Positions 25,165 to 39,566 of a stretch of DNA of 64,000 nt are shown here, piece after piece; position 1 is the first letter of the stretch, and each line of letters begins with the position of its first letter. The notes under the pieces were generated by a model, which saw only the letters and a list, made by a program, of their open reading frames with translations, did no database searches and had not been told where the DNA came from. The DNA is from Ascidia mentula. Taxonomy: Eukaryota; Chordata; Ascidiacea; Phlebobranchia; Ascidiidae. The position numbers and the translations under genes were made by a program. The stretch lies in contig OX387202.1 in assembly GCA_947561715.1 (NCBI GenBank), positions 18,055,001 to 18,119,000 of the forward strand. Direction: 5' to 3'.

Positions 25165-28100
25165 GTAACAATGCTTGAAGGGAGAGTCGTGAATTGATGC
25201 ATTTGTTTTATAATCAGGAACGTTTTTACTGTTTAATGCGGTTTCTGTGCCGCTTGTTTCGTTGTTTGAAGCGATTTGAGGCCGCTTTCAGGGGAGCTGT
25301 GCATTGTAAAAAGTAGCACTGGAAATTACTGTCGCATTCGTTACTTACCAGTTGCAGTAAACAAACTTTTGATGCAGACAGCGCACGCACAGCAAAACGA
25401 ATGCATATTGAAAACAACTTCCCTCATTGAAATATCTCATATCTCAAGAATTTCATTAAAATTTGCCGAATTGCAATAATTGAGGGCTCTGTCATTGACA
25501 ATTTTCTATTAAAAAAATAGCCATTTTGTCCGTTCTGGTAATATGTGTCGTTTATTTCAACTTCGAAGTGTGGTTCATTTTCCCTGTATCACGTGCTTCC
25601 TTACGTGACAATGTTACACGTCATCATGATTGAGGTTGTTGGCGTATGCAACAATTACCATACAGCAGTTATAGCTTGCATGGAAAATGTTCAACACCAT
25701 TTTGCCGGCTAAAATTGCCCAGTGATATCAGTTTGGTTCACACACAAGCTGGCCAAGCATACATAGAAACGAAGTCTTTGTTTTCGTTGAGCTGCCATTC
25801 CAAACCGTCAACGTTGAAGCTCAGTGACAAAGGGTTTGGACTCACAACTTTTTCATACTTACATAACCTCCCGGAAGTGTAACGCCTCGTACATGTGTGT
25901 TGTAATTCGCACGTGTACGCATATGTTGTTCGAATTTGTGCCTGTTAGAAAAAACTGTAGTGTTTCTGTAGATTGTATATCCATAAAACACAAAATCGCA
26001 TGATGGAAAATAAACAAGATTGCTAGTGTTGTTGTTGTTGTTGGTTTGTTAACATTAGTCCCTGAAACGATACTTTTCGGTTTGTTATAAATATCATATC
26101 GGTTTACACAAGCAAAAAACTTTTATTCAAAAAAGGTAAGGTGTATGTAAACGATCCTAAATTCCCAAACATCATTTTTTGCTTATATTCGCAAAATTGC
26201 TATAGTTTTATATTCGTAGACAGGAGGTTACTTTCAATTGATAACACTCAATTCTTAATTATGGTGAATTCCTGTGACCAGGGCGCTTGTGTTCCAGTCT
26301 TTTCATTCATTCCAGGCACGGTAATTTGAAACTACAGTTATATGTACGTTGACGCGACAAATCAGGTACTGGCAACCATCTCCGTCTCCGCGTCCTCTTG
26401 CAACCCGACCACATCCTAGCAGTACAATTGTTTCTTCGCCGCCGCTTTTGTTTCGTCATGAATGCCCCCGGCTGGGATGATGCGCTTTTTTCAAAGGAAT
26501 GGGGGTGCGAATCGCGCGCGGCAAACTTTCGCTAGCAACGCGAGGGTAATTCGATACCGGCTGTTCGCACTGTCAACGGATGAACGAAGCAATGAAATCA
26601 GTTAGAATGCGAAGAAGAAAAAAAACTGTTCACTGGTTGCCGCTGATTGGGGGAGGCTGGATTCTTTCTTTCCGTTCAAACAGGTTTGAAATGCGGCTGG
26701 AAAAAGGGTCGTGTATTCCAGAACTAATATCGTGCGCTGCTCTGTCGACTGTGGTCATCGGAATAGTTTGAAAAATTGGTCTGTCAATCAGCAAATGCAG
26801 TGAGTCCAAGGGCGTTTCATTGAGACTGGTATTGGATGCATTATCACGTTGGAAGGAGATATTGCACTAGTCCCGGTCTAATGAATCGCCCGCTGTCAAC
26901 TTCTGACTAGAAACAAGCCAGAATATTGGACACGCCTTTCCCAGATGGAAATCAACTTCATGTTATTATAAACATACAATATGAGCAGTGGATGGCGCGT
27001 ATGTGTAGATTGCAGAACGCTTAAAATTGTTTGCAAATGCGCTGAGGTCTGGATCTGTGCATTGCAATAACAGGTCGAATGTATTGCACTTGTCCCGATC
27101 TAAGCGCGTTGTTATGGCGACGGCGATGATACAGAACGCTGTAATTTTTTACTTCACAGATAAGACAAACGTTAAAATGATTAGTGGCGATTATGTTGTA
27201 TACAATTTAAAAATAGATTAGGCTTCGCTGGTGAAAACTGAGGTCGAACTACTATTCTCTTTTGGGACAAGCATGATCTGCTGCAAAAATACTTTGAGAT
27301 GAAGTACCTTGCTGTACTATAACGATTGCGGTGCGTGCTTTTTACAAACAAAAAGGTGTCGCGGAGTACAACAGAAATCGCCTGCTTGTGGACTTTTATG
27401 CGTCATTTTCCTTTTCATTTGGTTGTGTCATGGGCTTCACACACTATAATCGCTTACTCATTTTTCCGCTTTTGTGACAAATATACCAGATGCATTTACA
27501 TGGCTTCACATTGTGTTTATATTGTGTTGTTTGCGAATAGTTTTGACCTGTTTCGTTGCAAATAAAATGATGCACGTATTTATGTTGGAGTCGAATGCCA
27601 GATATTCAAACGTTATACTACGAAAGAGCCTGTATACCACTCATAAAACGCTTCGCTCTTGGGTTGCATGGTGACAACAATGGTTTCGAAATCTGTTGTT
27701 TGCAGTGCAGAACAATAGTGTTTTGCAAAGCTGCAGACAGGGTGTGTACACGCACTGTTTCGACCTGTAATAGTGTTTTGATTAAGTTTTTCTTTTAGCA
27801 AAAAGAACATTAACAAATAAAAATATCAGTTGCAAATAGGGATGTCATTATTATCATTTGGAAAGTAGAACTAAAGAAATTCAATGTTCTATGTAACGAA
27901 AGGATTGTGACACACTACAATTCTACTGTTTTCAGCCGGTTATTTTACAAATATACAAAACTATAATTAGCGGAAGAACATTACTCCTTGATAACTTTAA
28001 ATGGACTTCTGAAAATGTAGGCTACACTATTTTATTACGCGCTGAAAAACTGATTAATTTGACAATGAATGCATTTCTTACAAACCGTGTAAATAAAAAT

Positions 28101-29123
28101 ATATTGAAACTAGAAAGTTCCGTACCGTCTCTAGGGGGTGCTGTGGAGCGGTTAAATTAAAAGTGTTTTCAAAATCAAATTTAGATTTTTACCAATCAAC
28201 AATAGTTTGTACCGTTGTTTTTCAAAAGCAAAAATAAAGCATATGGGACAATTATATGTACATTAGGTGCAGTTTCAATGGCCCTACATTGATATTTGAA
28301 CCAAAATGCCGATTTTGCGATTGTGAATAAATTCGCGGCTAAACACTGTCCAGGAAAAAGGCTGAGCCTTGCCGCATTGTTTTTGGGGTATTGTTAGCGC
28401 GGGATTTGTGGTTGAGATGTTGGATCTTCAAGATTTAGGATAAAAATTTGTGAGGACAGAATCTCGCTACTATCTTATTTGTAAAAAATTCCTTTTGCAA
28501 ATGTTTATCGGGACTTGCCTCAAAATTTAAAACCCACTCAGAAAACCGAATTTTTAAATGTATTTTTTTTGTTTTTGCACGGCAATATTATTTGATAGAT
28601 TGTTGCTCAATATTAATGTTATTGCACTCCAAAAATATTGCTTAAAAGCTATAGTCAACAGTCATTATTGCAATTGATCGTGAACCTAATACAAGGAGGC
28701 CTGGAAAAAGAAAGAACGTTAGGCAGCAGACTAACATCAAATTACAGAAATTTGAACTTGAAAAACGAAATCTTAAACAGAAGAACTGATATCTTCCTGA
28801 CACAACCTAGTCATACACAAAATGCATGCAATTGAACATGTCTTAGTTAAAACAGCTCAAAAATAGGGTTGTCCAGTCAAAAGTGGATGTTATAGAAATT
28901 AGAACTATACTATTTTCCATGTTTACTTTCAAAATAGGAATCTTACAAATATGGGCACTATGAGATGCCTTGCTTATTAGCTATTTTCTTATACTGTTGC
29001 AACCAATATTTGCAGTGAAGTGTAGTTATTGAATTAATCTTTGCGATCAAATAATACTATACAGGCTAACCAGTTTCCCAACCATCTTTCAGTGAACTGC
29101 TACTTCAGGCAAATAAATGTAAG
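25165..29123. other. Gene-poor spacer
   Basis: About 4 kb after the plus-strand lipoxygenase-like gene. I see a short GTT microsatellite near 26027, AATAAA words, and only short frames without recognisable domains. The composition becomes clearly AT-richer after about 27.7 kb. Confidence 0.5.
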
Positions 29124-29612
29124 ATGGTAAAAATTTCACTCGAAATCTCAGCTGTTTTGGAAAATGTTTCTGAGATCAAGACTTGTGGTGAAGACTTTCG
29201 GTGGTTCTTGAAATTGCGCTGCAACAGTTGTGGTGAAACATCCCAAACCTGGCAATATTTAAGCCTTGCAGAAAGCACAGAGACTAAAGGTGGACGCGGT
29301 ATGGCAAGCATGGTGCAAAAATGTAAAATGTGCTCCAGGGAAAACCATATCAACATCCTGGAGGATCGTATCCAACCGTATATGGCTGAAAATGATGGCC
29401 AGTTTGCCAGCGTTTTAGTGCTTGATTGCAGAGGATTCGAGCCAGTTGAATTTGACTTTCGAAATGGTTGGACTGTTGCTTGCTCTCATTCAAACACTGT
29501 GTTTGAGGATGTGGATTTGGCAGAAAAGGAGTGGTATGACTATGATGGCAAAGCAAACGAATCGGTTTCCATAACAGAAGTTCAATATAGATTTACAAAA
29601 CTGAAAAAATAA
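29124..29612 (+). CDS. CZIB: CXXC motif-containing zinc-binding protein (DUF866/UPF0587)
   Basis: A complete 162-residue frame in one exon, close to the roughly 160 residues of animal CZIB (human C1orf123). The family is a small eukaryotic zinc-binding protein; cytosolic roles in zinc handling have been proposed, but the biochemical function is not firmly known. Two CxxC pairs form the zinc site: C33-C36 (CNSCGETS) and C67-C70 (CKMCSRENH). The remaining beta-rich domain carries the conserved FEPVEFDFRNGW segment. The start is the first ATG of the frame. A ttcag directly upstream at 29102-29106 could be a splice acceptor joining a 5' UTR exon. NUTF2 follows on the same strand after 554 bases. 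Confidence 0.95.
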   Translation: MVKISLEISAVLENVSEIKTCGEDFRWFLKLRCNSCGETSQTWQYLSLAESTETKGGRGMASMVQKCKMCSRENHINILEDRIQPYMAENDGQFASVLVLDCRGFEPVEFDFRNGWTVACSHSNTVFEDVDLAEKEWYDYDGKANESVSITEVQYRFTKLKK

Positions 29613-30166
29613 TTGGATGAATTGGATATCCTCTATTTATTACTTACCGTGCTGATTTATTTTATACATATATCTCAGATTAAAGAAATTTATTGGAAAT
29701 CTGCAGAAAACGTAATTACTGCATTACAGATGCATAAAACTTTGACTAGTGTGCACAGTGTCCGCACACTAAATTTTCCTAAAAAAATACTCTCTTTCCA
29801 GTCTGAAACAGAGCTCCATGGTGTGTTGTAAAGTAGCGCTATTAAGTGTAAAATTATTGCAAAATTTTGGCTCATTCCAACAAATGATACTGCTGTTTCA
29901 TAATTTTTTCATATATACATAGACATCCATGTGCTTTTTGCAGTGCTGGTACTATCACAGAGTAGAAACAAGAGAAATCGCTGTAAACTCACTTTCCCAA
30001 AATGTAATTGTTTGTGCGCTCAAATATTGCAAGATTTTTCACCCAAATTTTAGTAAAAAATCTTAGTTTGTACATTTTTCATCTTTTTTGCTTTTAATGC
30101 AATACGCAATACGCTTCCTACAGGAACAGGAACATAGCTTCTGTGAAGTAATTAGTTTGCCGTAAG

Positions 30167-31077
30167 ATGGCTGCCTTTAACTACCTAGCAGTTGGTCAAG
30201 GATTTGTGGAACATTACTATAATTGCTTTGATTTCAACAAACCTGCACTGGTGAACTTGTATGTAAGTATATATCGTGCAGATGCGACTGTAACAATACA
30301 ATGTAAGGCTGCTATTTACTCCAGTAAATTTTGAAATTGATACATGCATTTTCAATGGCAATTTTATTTGTTTTTAGGTCAATGAATCTATGCTCACATT
30401 TGAGGGGCAACAATGTTGTGGACAGGAAGCGATAATGAAAAAGATAACGGTAAGTCGTTTCTACTTGTAATCAATTTAACCTACATCATAAAGAATGGAT
30501 ACTAAATCATCAGCTGACATATTTAGCCACGGAGAGAAATATAAGTGCGAGCATATTGCCATTTGCAAAACATAGAAGGTGTTACATAGTCATTTAAAAG
30601 AATTTTTATACTTGTAGGAATTGCCATTCAAGACGATAAAACATATCGTCACCTCCCACGACACCCAGCCTATTGTTGGCGTTGATGGTGGAGAAGCTGT
30701 TTTTATCCTTGTTATGGGACAATTAAAGGTTGGTCACTTAAAATTTTATAACCTAAAATTTGTTTATGTTAAATTTCGCTTAATAGCAGTTAATGTAGAA
30801 AACTTACTGTAGTGCTGTTCATTGACAGTAAAATTGTTTAAAAATTTTTGCAGCGTATAATACATACTCATAAGCAACATCATTTTGCCTGCACTGGCCC
30901 AGCAAGTAGCACAGTAAAACTATATTATTTTGTTCAAAAAACCTAAAGTAAACTTCTTCTAAATAGACTGACGATGATCCTCCCCATAGCTTTGTCCAAT
31001 CTTTCATCCTCCGGAAAACCCCAGGAGGTTACGTGATTGCAAACGATGAATTTAGGATGGTGCTGCACAATGGATAA
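30167..31077 (+). CDS. NUTF2: Nuclear transport factor 2
   Basis: Four exons: 30167-30262, 30378-30449, 30618-30728, 30967-31077, all phase 0, giving 129 residues (human 127). NTF2 is a homodimeric cone-fold protein that binds Ran-GDP and nucleoporin FG repeats and returns Ran to the nucleus. Diagnostic parts are GFVEHYYNCFD at the N-terminus, LTFEGQQ in the second exon, DTQPIVGVDGG in the third and a C-terminal ANDEFRMVLHNG. The start ATG follows cgtaag and matches the family start. An AATAAA lies about 127 bases after the stop. CZIB lies upstream and TANGO6 downstream on the same strand. Confidence 0.95.
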
Positions 31078-31203
31078 CTCTACATCATGGGTGTATGCTT
31101 AGCCGATGGCCCCAGTACCCTAGATTCAAATACGTTACAGGACATAATTTTCTCTAGTTATCTCCAAATGCTCTGGAGATAACGTGCAGATCTTATTTGA
31201 CAA

Positions 31204-31209
31204 AATAAA
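31204..31209 (+). terminator. Candidate poly(A) signal of NUTF2
   Basis: AATAAA 127 bases past the NUTF2 stop codon, the first good match. Cleavage is not proven. Confidence 0.4.
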
Positions 31210-32530
31210 AACCTTTTTGTATGGCGAGTGAATGAGCTGAAATGCAAATGTGACTGAATGTGTGTGTTATAAGGAGTTATGATCATTTTCCATGAGCATG
31301 AAACTTTCAATTGCATTTTTGTCATGAACAATTAACATCGTACCTTACAAAATTGCTCGTTTAATTACAATTGTTGGTGTGTTTGCAAACGTAGGGACAC
31401 TTGCAAAAATTGTTGTATTGTTACAGCCTCTTGTCAGTAAGAGTGAATTGGCCTTCGTATGCAAACTGTGATGTATGCGTGTGAATGCGATAGACTGCAA
31501 TCAGGTTGCGCCAAATATATGCCTGTGTAAATACTTTAGTTCCTAAATTTTTTCAGTGTACTGTACTTCAATACAACAAACTAGTAACCGATATTAAAAA
31601 TAATCGTCTGCATGTATTTTAAATTATGGCCAATCAAAACATACACGTCTACTTGAATGGTTGGTATGGAGGGCAACAGCAAAATTTATGTCTTACGTAG
31701 CACTGGTGGTGAACAAAGTGGTGTTTATACCGTCTGCTTCGGCGTATTAGCTTTGGCTTTCCTATTGGAACAAGTTAACTCTCAAGTTTTTTGCACAATT
31801 GATCATACGATTTCATTAAAAAGTACCTAAATGCCCGGAGACTTTAGAGTTGATATTTACAGAAAAATAGACGCAATGCACAAAGTACTACATTGCTACC
31901 GCAAAGCATTGCTTTGAATAGCTATGCATGGATACAGAACTAAGTGCGTAAACTTCCTGGACGCGCCAGAAAAGAACTTCACACATAATCCATACATTAA
32001 CAAACGAAATGTTTTCTGTTTCGCGTTACAGTAACTTTAAAGCACAACCACAGCACTGTATATTCCTCATACAATTAATGTACAATTTATTTCGTGTGTT
32101 GGTAAATAATATGCATTAAGCATTGTATTTCTATTAAAATAGGTTGCAATTTCGGTAAATACCCAAGAAAAGAACTCGAAACGCAGAACTGCAGTGAAAC
32201 CAACGTTGAATACAAACGTTGAGTCGTTCAGGTTTTTAGGCAATTCCACAACTAATTTCTCGCATTTCTGTGATCATGGGCGGCTAACTTGAAACCCTTT
32301 TCGCATTTCGGTTTTATCGCCGCCCGTGCTATTTTAGTTTTTTATAGTTATTGTTCATGCGTGTTCAAGATCTGTTTTCCATTTTGTGAGGAATAAAATT
32401 GAATCGATTGTCGTGTGTAGTTACTTGTTGGTTTAATGAATGTCTTATAATCATATATTCAGACATTTAAATTTGACTGGTGTTCCAAATAAAAGAACCT
32501 GATTGGGTGGGATCCGATTAATATTTAGGC
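31210..32530. other. Spacer between NUTF2 and TANGO6
   Basis: About 1.3 kb expected to hold the TANGO6 promoter. I recognise no coding exon or repeat. Confidence 0.5.
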
Positions 32531-35500
32531 ATGGAAGACAACCTTGTGGAATTCAAAGGTCACCAGCAAGTGATGTCCCAACTGCACACTCTGATTGTTG
32601 AAAAATGTAAGACAGTTTTAATGTTTTGATAAAGTTCTGTGATGAATACAGGTAATCCAGATTAAAACTTTGGAATTTGTTTTTGGCACCACTGATTGTG
32701 TTGACCAGCAAACATTTTTTGTGTGTTTCTGTATTGAATAATTTTCTGTGTGGATTAGATTCCAGCTTTTTTTTCTATTTAAGATGATTCTTAAAGCATT
32801 TTCATACCTTAATTAACTTTTACATTAACTTTTTTTCATAATGTCAACATCATTTGTAAGATATCTACACTAAATAACGTCAGTATGTTTGCAGCGAAAA
32901 TTGTAGCAAATAAGTGTTTTATGAAAACGTCAACTTTGGAATAAACATTCTTTTTTAGGGCACTCACAAACAGTCCCAGAAAATTATGCTGAATTAATTT
33001 CCATGTTAGAAGCACTGAGGATTACTCCCGTACCATATTATTGTGAAACCTGTGGACAGTTGGCATTTTGCCAAACATCTGACTTTGTTTCCAAATGTGT
33101 TCTGATACTGAAAAATGCCTGTGCTATTTACAAGTCAAGCCAGAAAAGCACAAACCAAAGCTTTGAACTTTTATTGTCTGTACAGGACAGAAAACAATTT
33201 GACTATTTCTTGTTTTTTATCGTTAAAATTGGAATCAGTCGACACATGTTTTTTCATATTACAACACTGTCACTTAATTTTGATGAACTACCTGAACCCA
33301 CGCCCTGTGCTTGCACTGCTTTGCTTAAAACTATCAGGTGAGTATTTGAATAGTTTGTGTGAAAGATAACAAAGATCAACTGCTTATAATGTCACCTTAC
33401 ATTTTGTTACATTTCTTAAGAGATTTGCTGGAATCCTGTGATCATGCATATGTCCAAACCACACTGTGTAACAAATACCTATTGGATATACTTGCTGGAG
33501 CTTTGCAGCTGGCCTACAGTCCCCCATGTCGCCAATTGGTAAGATGCTAATATTAGAATGGTGCAAAAAAGTATATTTGGTCATGTTTTGGTATATATAC
33601 ATATATTTCTGTTTAAAATTTATATCACTACTACACAGAAGCATAATATTTTAGTTTTTGTTGGAATTTTAGGTCATCTAATTTTTGGAGGGTTTTCCAT
33701 GTTTTTCAAACCAACACACCAATTTTGACCTGAAACTTGCAGTTTAAATAATCAGTGGTAGTGTTGTACCACAATCATGGAAATGTTTATTTCTATGTTA
33801 AAATCATTTAACTGGGGCTATTGCAACTAATTCCCAGAAATACAACGGGATACGATGTTAAATTATTGAATAGGGTAAAAAGTCTATTTGAATAAAAAAC
33901 TGATGATGCTCATAATACATAGGCAAAATTTATTTTTCTGAGTATATATCTGCTGGAATAAAATAAGGACTTGTTGCTTCTAAAGATGTAATGCTGTACT
34001 TTTAGAATTTACATGTGTTGTTTAACAACAAACTGTTTAAATTCTTTTCTATTAGCTCAGCAGTGCCCAGCGCAAATCAAGTCTTTCTCTCCTCACATAT
34101 GTGGTCACTAAGTGGGCGAAACTTGTCGAAGTTGTCAAATGCTTGCTCGCACTTCAAGGAAGTTCCTCCTCGACATCTCCGCCATGGCTGAAGCAAGCTT
34201 GCGGAATGCTTTTATCGAAAGTCTTGCTCCTTCCAAATGGTGTGTTTGCCATGATCAGTGGAGTCACAGCAAGCCTTGGTAAGTTTTCCGGGCAACTGTT
34301 TTATCGTAAATGCTCCTGACTCGATAAACCTTACAGTTTTATCAGTGTCCATGCAAGTAATTGTAAAAATTATGATCTTTGTGGAAACCTTTCTTATATT
34401 ACTCCCTTTATGTGCTTATAAAAAAAACATTACCAACTTATGTGACATGACACTAATATGTTAATGTTATGTAACTAAAAGTTAATGTTATGTTAACTAA
34501 AACACAGATGATACAACAAGTGATTCAAAAAAGGCTGAGATTGTATCGAGAATATTGTGCACACCTCCAAAAGCAGGACCGAGTACTGAAGAATACATCA
34601 AAATAATTTGCAGTCAAATTTTTCAACACTTTGAAGCGTGGAAAGCTGAACGAAAGTACTTAAATCTCTGTCTTTATCTCCTTAAAAATACCAATCATAA
34701 CTTTACCAGTTTCAATGCTGATTTTTATGTAACTAATTTTTTTTATGCAAGAGTTTGTTAGCAACTGGTTGAACTGCATTCAAACAAATTGTTTCTTTTA
34801 GAGACCTGCAGCTTATTCACCAGGTAATGCTTGAGAGTCTCTTTGCTCTTTACGAAAAGTACGCTGGTTATGTCAAACAAAACTACTTCAGTAAACTGTT
34901 TGGTACCCTGTATGCTTTAACTGCAGAAGATGTAGAAGTTGCTGAAGAGTGCATGGTTGAAGGTTTGTACACCTAAGAGCACATATTTTAAATAGGTAAT
35001 GTTGCTCCAAAATATTCTAAGGTTGTCTACCAGATGTAAGTCGTTGCCTCGAACACATTCATGTGGTTTTCACATACTTGCGAGTGGGAAACAGAGACGA
35101 TGCTGTTATCAAAGAGCTTGTACCTTTAATGGAAATCTTCTTTTGTATTTTTAAATGGTCAAGGTGGGTTAAGATTTCTATCTTGAAGTATTCCATAAAA
35201 ATGGGCATCATAGTTTTTTCAATCAAAAAAAGGTTCTGCTGGAGGGGAATTACCCCATAGGGGATTTTTTATTTGCATGGAGAATCTTGTCAAATTGTAA
35301 TTTTTTTATATTACAGTTTGTAACCTTGCTCAACTGTGAAAACTTAGTTTCGCCACTTAATAGATTGATTTTTGAACATGCTGTTTACAAACTAACTTTC
35401 TGGTGGTGGTTTTTAACTTTATATATGGGTTAAAAGGAAAGATTGAAAACCACTGTTCTTAGTCATTAAGTTTATGGTTGTTTACAACCCTGTAGGTTTT

Positions 35501-38500
35501 TTACAATTAACCAACTGTGTTCAGGTCTACAGTGTGTTCACTGCAAAATATTTTGCGGGAAATAATTGGTGCAGTTTTGAATACTTGCCGAGTGGAGGAT
35601 GCTGTTGGCATTCTACTTGCTCTCTGTAATATTTCCGTGCCCATGAACCAGGGACTGAATATTCTCGAAATGCGTAACGAAGTTTCCTTTTCTCTCAACG
35701 AAGATGGAAATCTTACAATTTGCGATCAGGAAAATGATCAGTAAGCATACTAAACTATTGTATTTTTATTTGTTACCTTTTTCAACACTTTTAAAATTGT
35801 GGCACAGAAATGTTTCATGCTATCCCATAACAATGCATAACTGGTGATCTAAGCTATTGCATTTTAATTATTAGGTTCACTGGCATCTCTGAGACATTTG
35901 TCATACTTCTTTTTATTTTGGTGCAAACAGGCAACATCACTTGTAACATAATTTGTAGTTTTTTTCAGTAATAAACAAGTTATTTTTCACATTAATTTGT
36001 TTAGTTATTGCATTAATTAAAACACATGATGTTGGATGATTTATTAACAATGAAATGATTCAATCAGTGTTAATAAACCCACCTCGAATAAACAGATCAC
36101 CTGAGAATATTGTGATGGAACAAGACAAGTTAGTACAATCCATAATCGACATGGTTCAATCAAGTAAAAATGATGAAATAGCCTCAAGATTCTTTATAAC
36201 AATGCTTGAGGTTGGTGATAGTTGTTTTCGGACGTCAGCAATTGATATTTTTCGTTTTTTTAGATTTAGGTTATTAGAAAAAGAATTGAACAATTCCTAA
36301 GACAAGTAAATTCTGCATAGTCTGTTTAATCGAGTATTTTGCATTTAAAGATTTAAATTATAGAAGATCAGCATTGTTTGTAATCCCAACCTTTTGCAGC
36401 AACTTAGTGATTTGCAAAGCATGGACGTGGATGACCCGGCGAGGGCAAGTTTGTTACAAACACCTGAAGATCGTGCAATTCAACACTTGATTGCTGGAGA
36501 AAGTCAGCTGATAATTTATGCCCTGATAATGGCATTTCTGGAAAACTGTGACCCTGCATTGCTTTTGTCAGATGTGCCACAAATTTCAGAATTTGTAAAG
36601 GTGTTTGGCACAAATTTACTTAATTAATGAGACTGTGTTTGAAATGTTGTTTTTTGGTATCCATAAGCACTGTGAAAACCCATAAACAATTACAATGTGA
36701 GATTATACAGAATAATTTAAGTTAAGCTTTGTCGTTGGTGGTAACACTTAAAAAAAGAGAAAAGGTGTCAAGAAAAATGTCAATAAATTGACATTAAGTG
36801 TTAGTTAGTTAACACTGGGTGTGACAAAAATATGCGTAAACTGTGATGTTTTTGCCAGGTTATGTTGGGTAGAATTATGGAAGCAGAAGATATCGATACT
36901 TCACTTGAGAATTTAAAACTTACTTTTGCCATCCTTGGCTTGTGTCTGATGTGTGGGGCAGATCCAAGAAAGCAACAAGAATTGCAGGAAATTGTTCCAC
37001 TTTTACAGGTTACATGCCCAATATGTCAAACCTTCATCTTTTGAACTATTTTTTGTCAGTTTCAGCATGTTAAAATTTTAATTTCTTCCTAGTTTTACAA
37101 AATATGTTATTACTGGTCATAGTTTTTTTAAAGGAATAAAATAACGATACAATAGGTTTGACTTTAGCCTTTTTTGGATTCTGGTAAATTTATTTGTTCG
37201 CTTGCAGAATCTATGTCAGCTTTCTTGGCTGGATCAGACTGACAAAGATACTGCCACAGACATTGCTATTGCCATAGCAACTCAAGGAAAGGGCAGGGAA
37301 TTGGATATTTCTATGTTTTCAAATTCGTTGCAGGTATACATATTGCTAAATTTTTACGAAACATTCTGTGGCTATGTTGTCAGTAATTGCAAAGATAAGT
37401 GAATGCGTGCAAGTAGTAGTAGTTAGGTAAATACTGCATATATTATCTGTGGTTTTGTGCTTTACCATGTAATTATTTTGACATACGGTCTTGGGTAGGA
37501 ATTATTTGTGTTGAGTATTGGTAAAAGCTTGTGGTTGACGTCCTGTGTAGCAACATTGGCCTCTGACAACATTATTATCATGAAGAGAAACCTATAAAAA
37601 TATTGTCGGACCTATCATAACTCATAAAATGTGAAGAATGCTGTTTAAATGTACACATGTTGTTTAGGCTGGAGTGGCAAACCTGACAGAAGCATTAGGC
37701 AAGGGCGATTCCACAAGAAATATGGATGTCGAAACAAGCAGCACAGAACCTCCTGGTGCTCATAACATTAATAATGTTACAACACCTAAATTGGGTTCAA
37801 ACAATTTCGCAACCCATCTTAAATCAACGTCAGCAAAGTCTAACGAACTAAATGGTGGTGAAATTCCCAGTAATATTGAAAGTGCATTTGAGGCGATGCA
37901 ATTGAAATCTGTTGAAGAAGCAATCGATGCTGTGTTTGACCCAAGTCCTCCAGAAAGGTTTTGTTGTTTTTACTTTGGAGAATGCAAACTTGTGTGATAT
38001 TTATATATGTATTAAACTATCACAACTTTACATTCATTTAATCAAATCACATTTATATGACTAACTTTTGCTGCCTTATTTTAATAGCAAACATAGTTGG
38101 AATTTTGTGCACAATATAACACCCACTTTTGTTCACAGAGGTGCTGCAGTCAGGTTCTTGACTAATCTCATTAAAAAGGGTGATAAGGCCATATTAAAAC
38201 AACAACATCGACTTTACCAACTTTTTGTTGAACAACTTAAAAAAGAGAATGACTCTTTTGTTTATTTATCACTGCTGCAGGGAATTGTGGAAGGGGTCAA
38301 CAAAGGCATTTTTAACAACAAAAACGAGAAGTATGCTTTTGACATTGTGTAAATTTTAAAAAGGGTGTATATTGGCAGAACCTTTCTTTGTGCTAAAGAA
38401 ATGTTGCAGATTCTGAAATACTGATACGCATAAAACGTCTTCGAGAGTCATGTGCAATCATGCATGAAATTTTGTTCGTTTTTTCTTGTAGTTTTTTGGT

Positions 38501-39566
38501 TGAAAAGTTGTTTGTGGATTACCAGCTCTGCCTTTCAAGCGAAAATAACTCGGACGAAGTAAACCTAATCAAGATCGGAGAAGTTCTCGTTCGATTTATA
38601 AACCAGCTTGGTAAGGAAGCTTAACCCGAAGTAGGTGTAAATTTCCAACAAACAAATCCCCACTCAAGTTACGGTTTTTCATGGGTACGTTTTGCTGTGC
38701 AAGCGTAACTGAAAATAATTCCTATCTAAAAATGTTGAGAACCTATTCTGTGCAAGAATCTCGATCAAGTGTTATATTTCTTTTCTACCAACCATACCAA
38801 AATATGTTTTCTAGGTGACATGGCACCCTATTATGGCCAACGACTCATTCCCTTGTTGTTTGTTGGCTGTCGAAATCCAAGCAATCTGATTCGATCCAGT
38901 TCTCTGTCCAACATGGCAGAGCTGTGCCCATTGTTACGTCACAATATGTCAGCGTTTGAACAGGAGGTGCGTTGTCAACGTCATCCGTGTTTGTAGCGTA
39001 CGAGATTGTAACGTGTGTTACAAATTTGTCAATTTTATCTGATTTTTGACAAAATACATAACGTGTTAAACCTGGCATATGTATTGTATTTACAATAAAA
39101 ACTTTGATACAAGGAATTATCTTCCAAGTTTGTTCGATCCGTTTATAAAGTGCTCTTCTAACATATTTTAGCTGACGTTGTGTTTGACGTCAATCGCAAA
39201 AACCGACGAAGCGGAACCGCGCAGGGCGGCTGTCTACGTCATTCGACGCATGATTGAGATTCTGGGTGGCGAAATTCTTCAGGTAAACGATAACCATTTA
39301 GTTTCCAAGTAAACTTCCACTTTAATTCCACGCTTAAAACTTGTACAATGAACACCGACCGTTTTTAGGTATTTCCTGATTCCATGAAAGCCTTCTACCT
39401 TTTGCTCAAACACGTTTACTCCAGTGACGAAGACGGGGCCGCAAGACTGCAAGCCCAACTTGCGTTAGAACACCTTGACACTGTTATGAAGGGTGAAGTG
39501 TTCGTCAACCCTGCAGGCAAAGCTGGAAAGACGAACTCAAAAAAGATTGTTGTCGTTGCGCCTTGA
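32531..39566 (+). CDS. TANGO6: Transport and Golgi organization protein 6 homologue (RTP1 family)
   Basis: Eighteen exons: 32531-32606, 32959-33337, 33421-33538, 34056-34278, 34508-34655, 34802-34962, 35034-35163, 35525-35740, 36096-36210, 36400-36600, 36859-37008, 37208-37333, 37668-37957, 38139-38348, 38492-38610, 38815-38966, 39172-39282, 39369-39566. All phases join, giving 1040 residues (human about 1094). It is an all-helical HEAT-type protein. TANGO6 was found in a secretion screen, and the yeast relative Rtp1 helps RNA polymerase II assembly and import. The last five exons hold the RTP1 C1 and C2 regions: FLTNLIKKGDKAILK, then LGDMAP, SSLSNMAELCPLLR and YSSDEDGAARLQAQLALEHL. Residues from exon 13 are low-complexity, rich in N, S and T. 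Exon 2 may hide a further intron. The start is the first ATG in frame. Confidence 0.9.
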
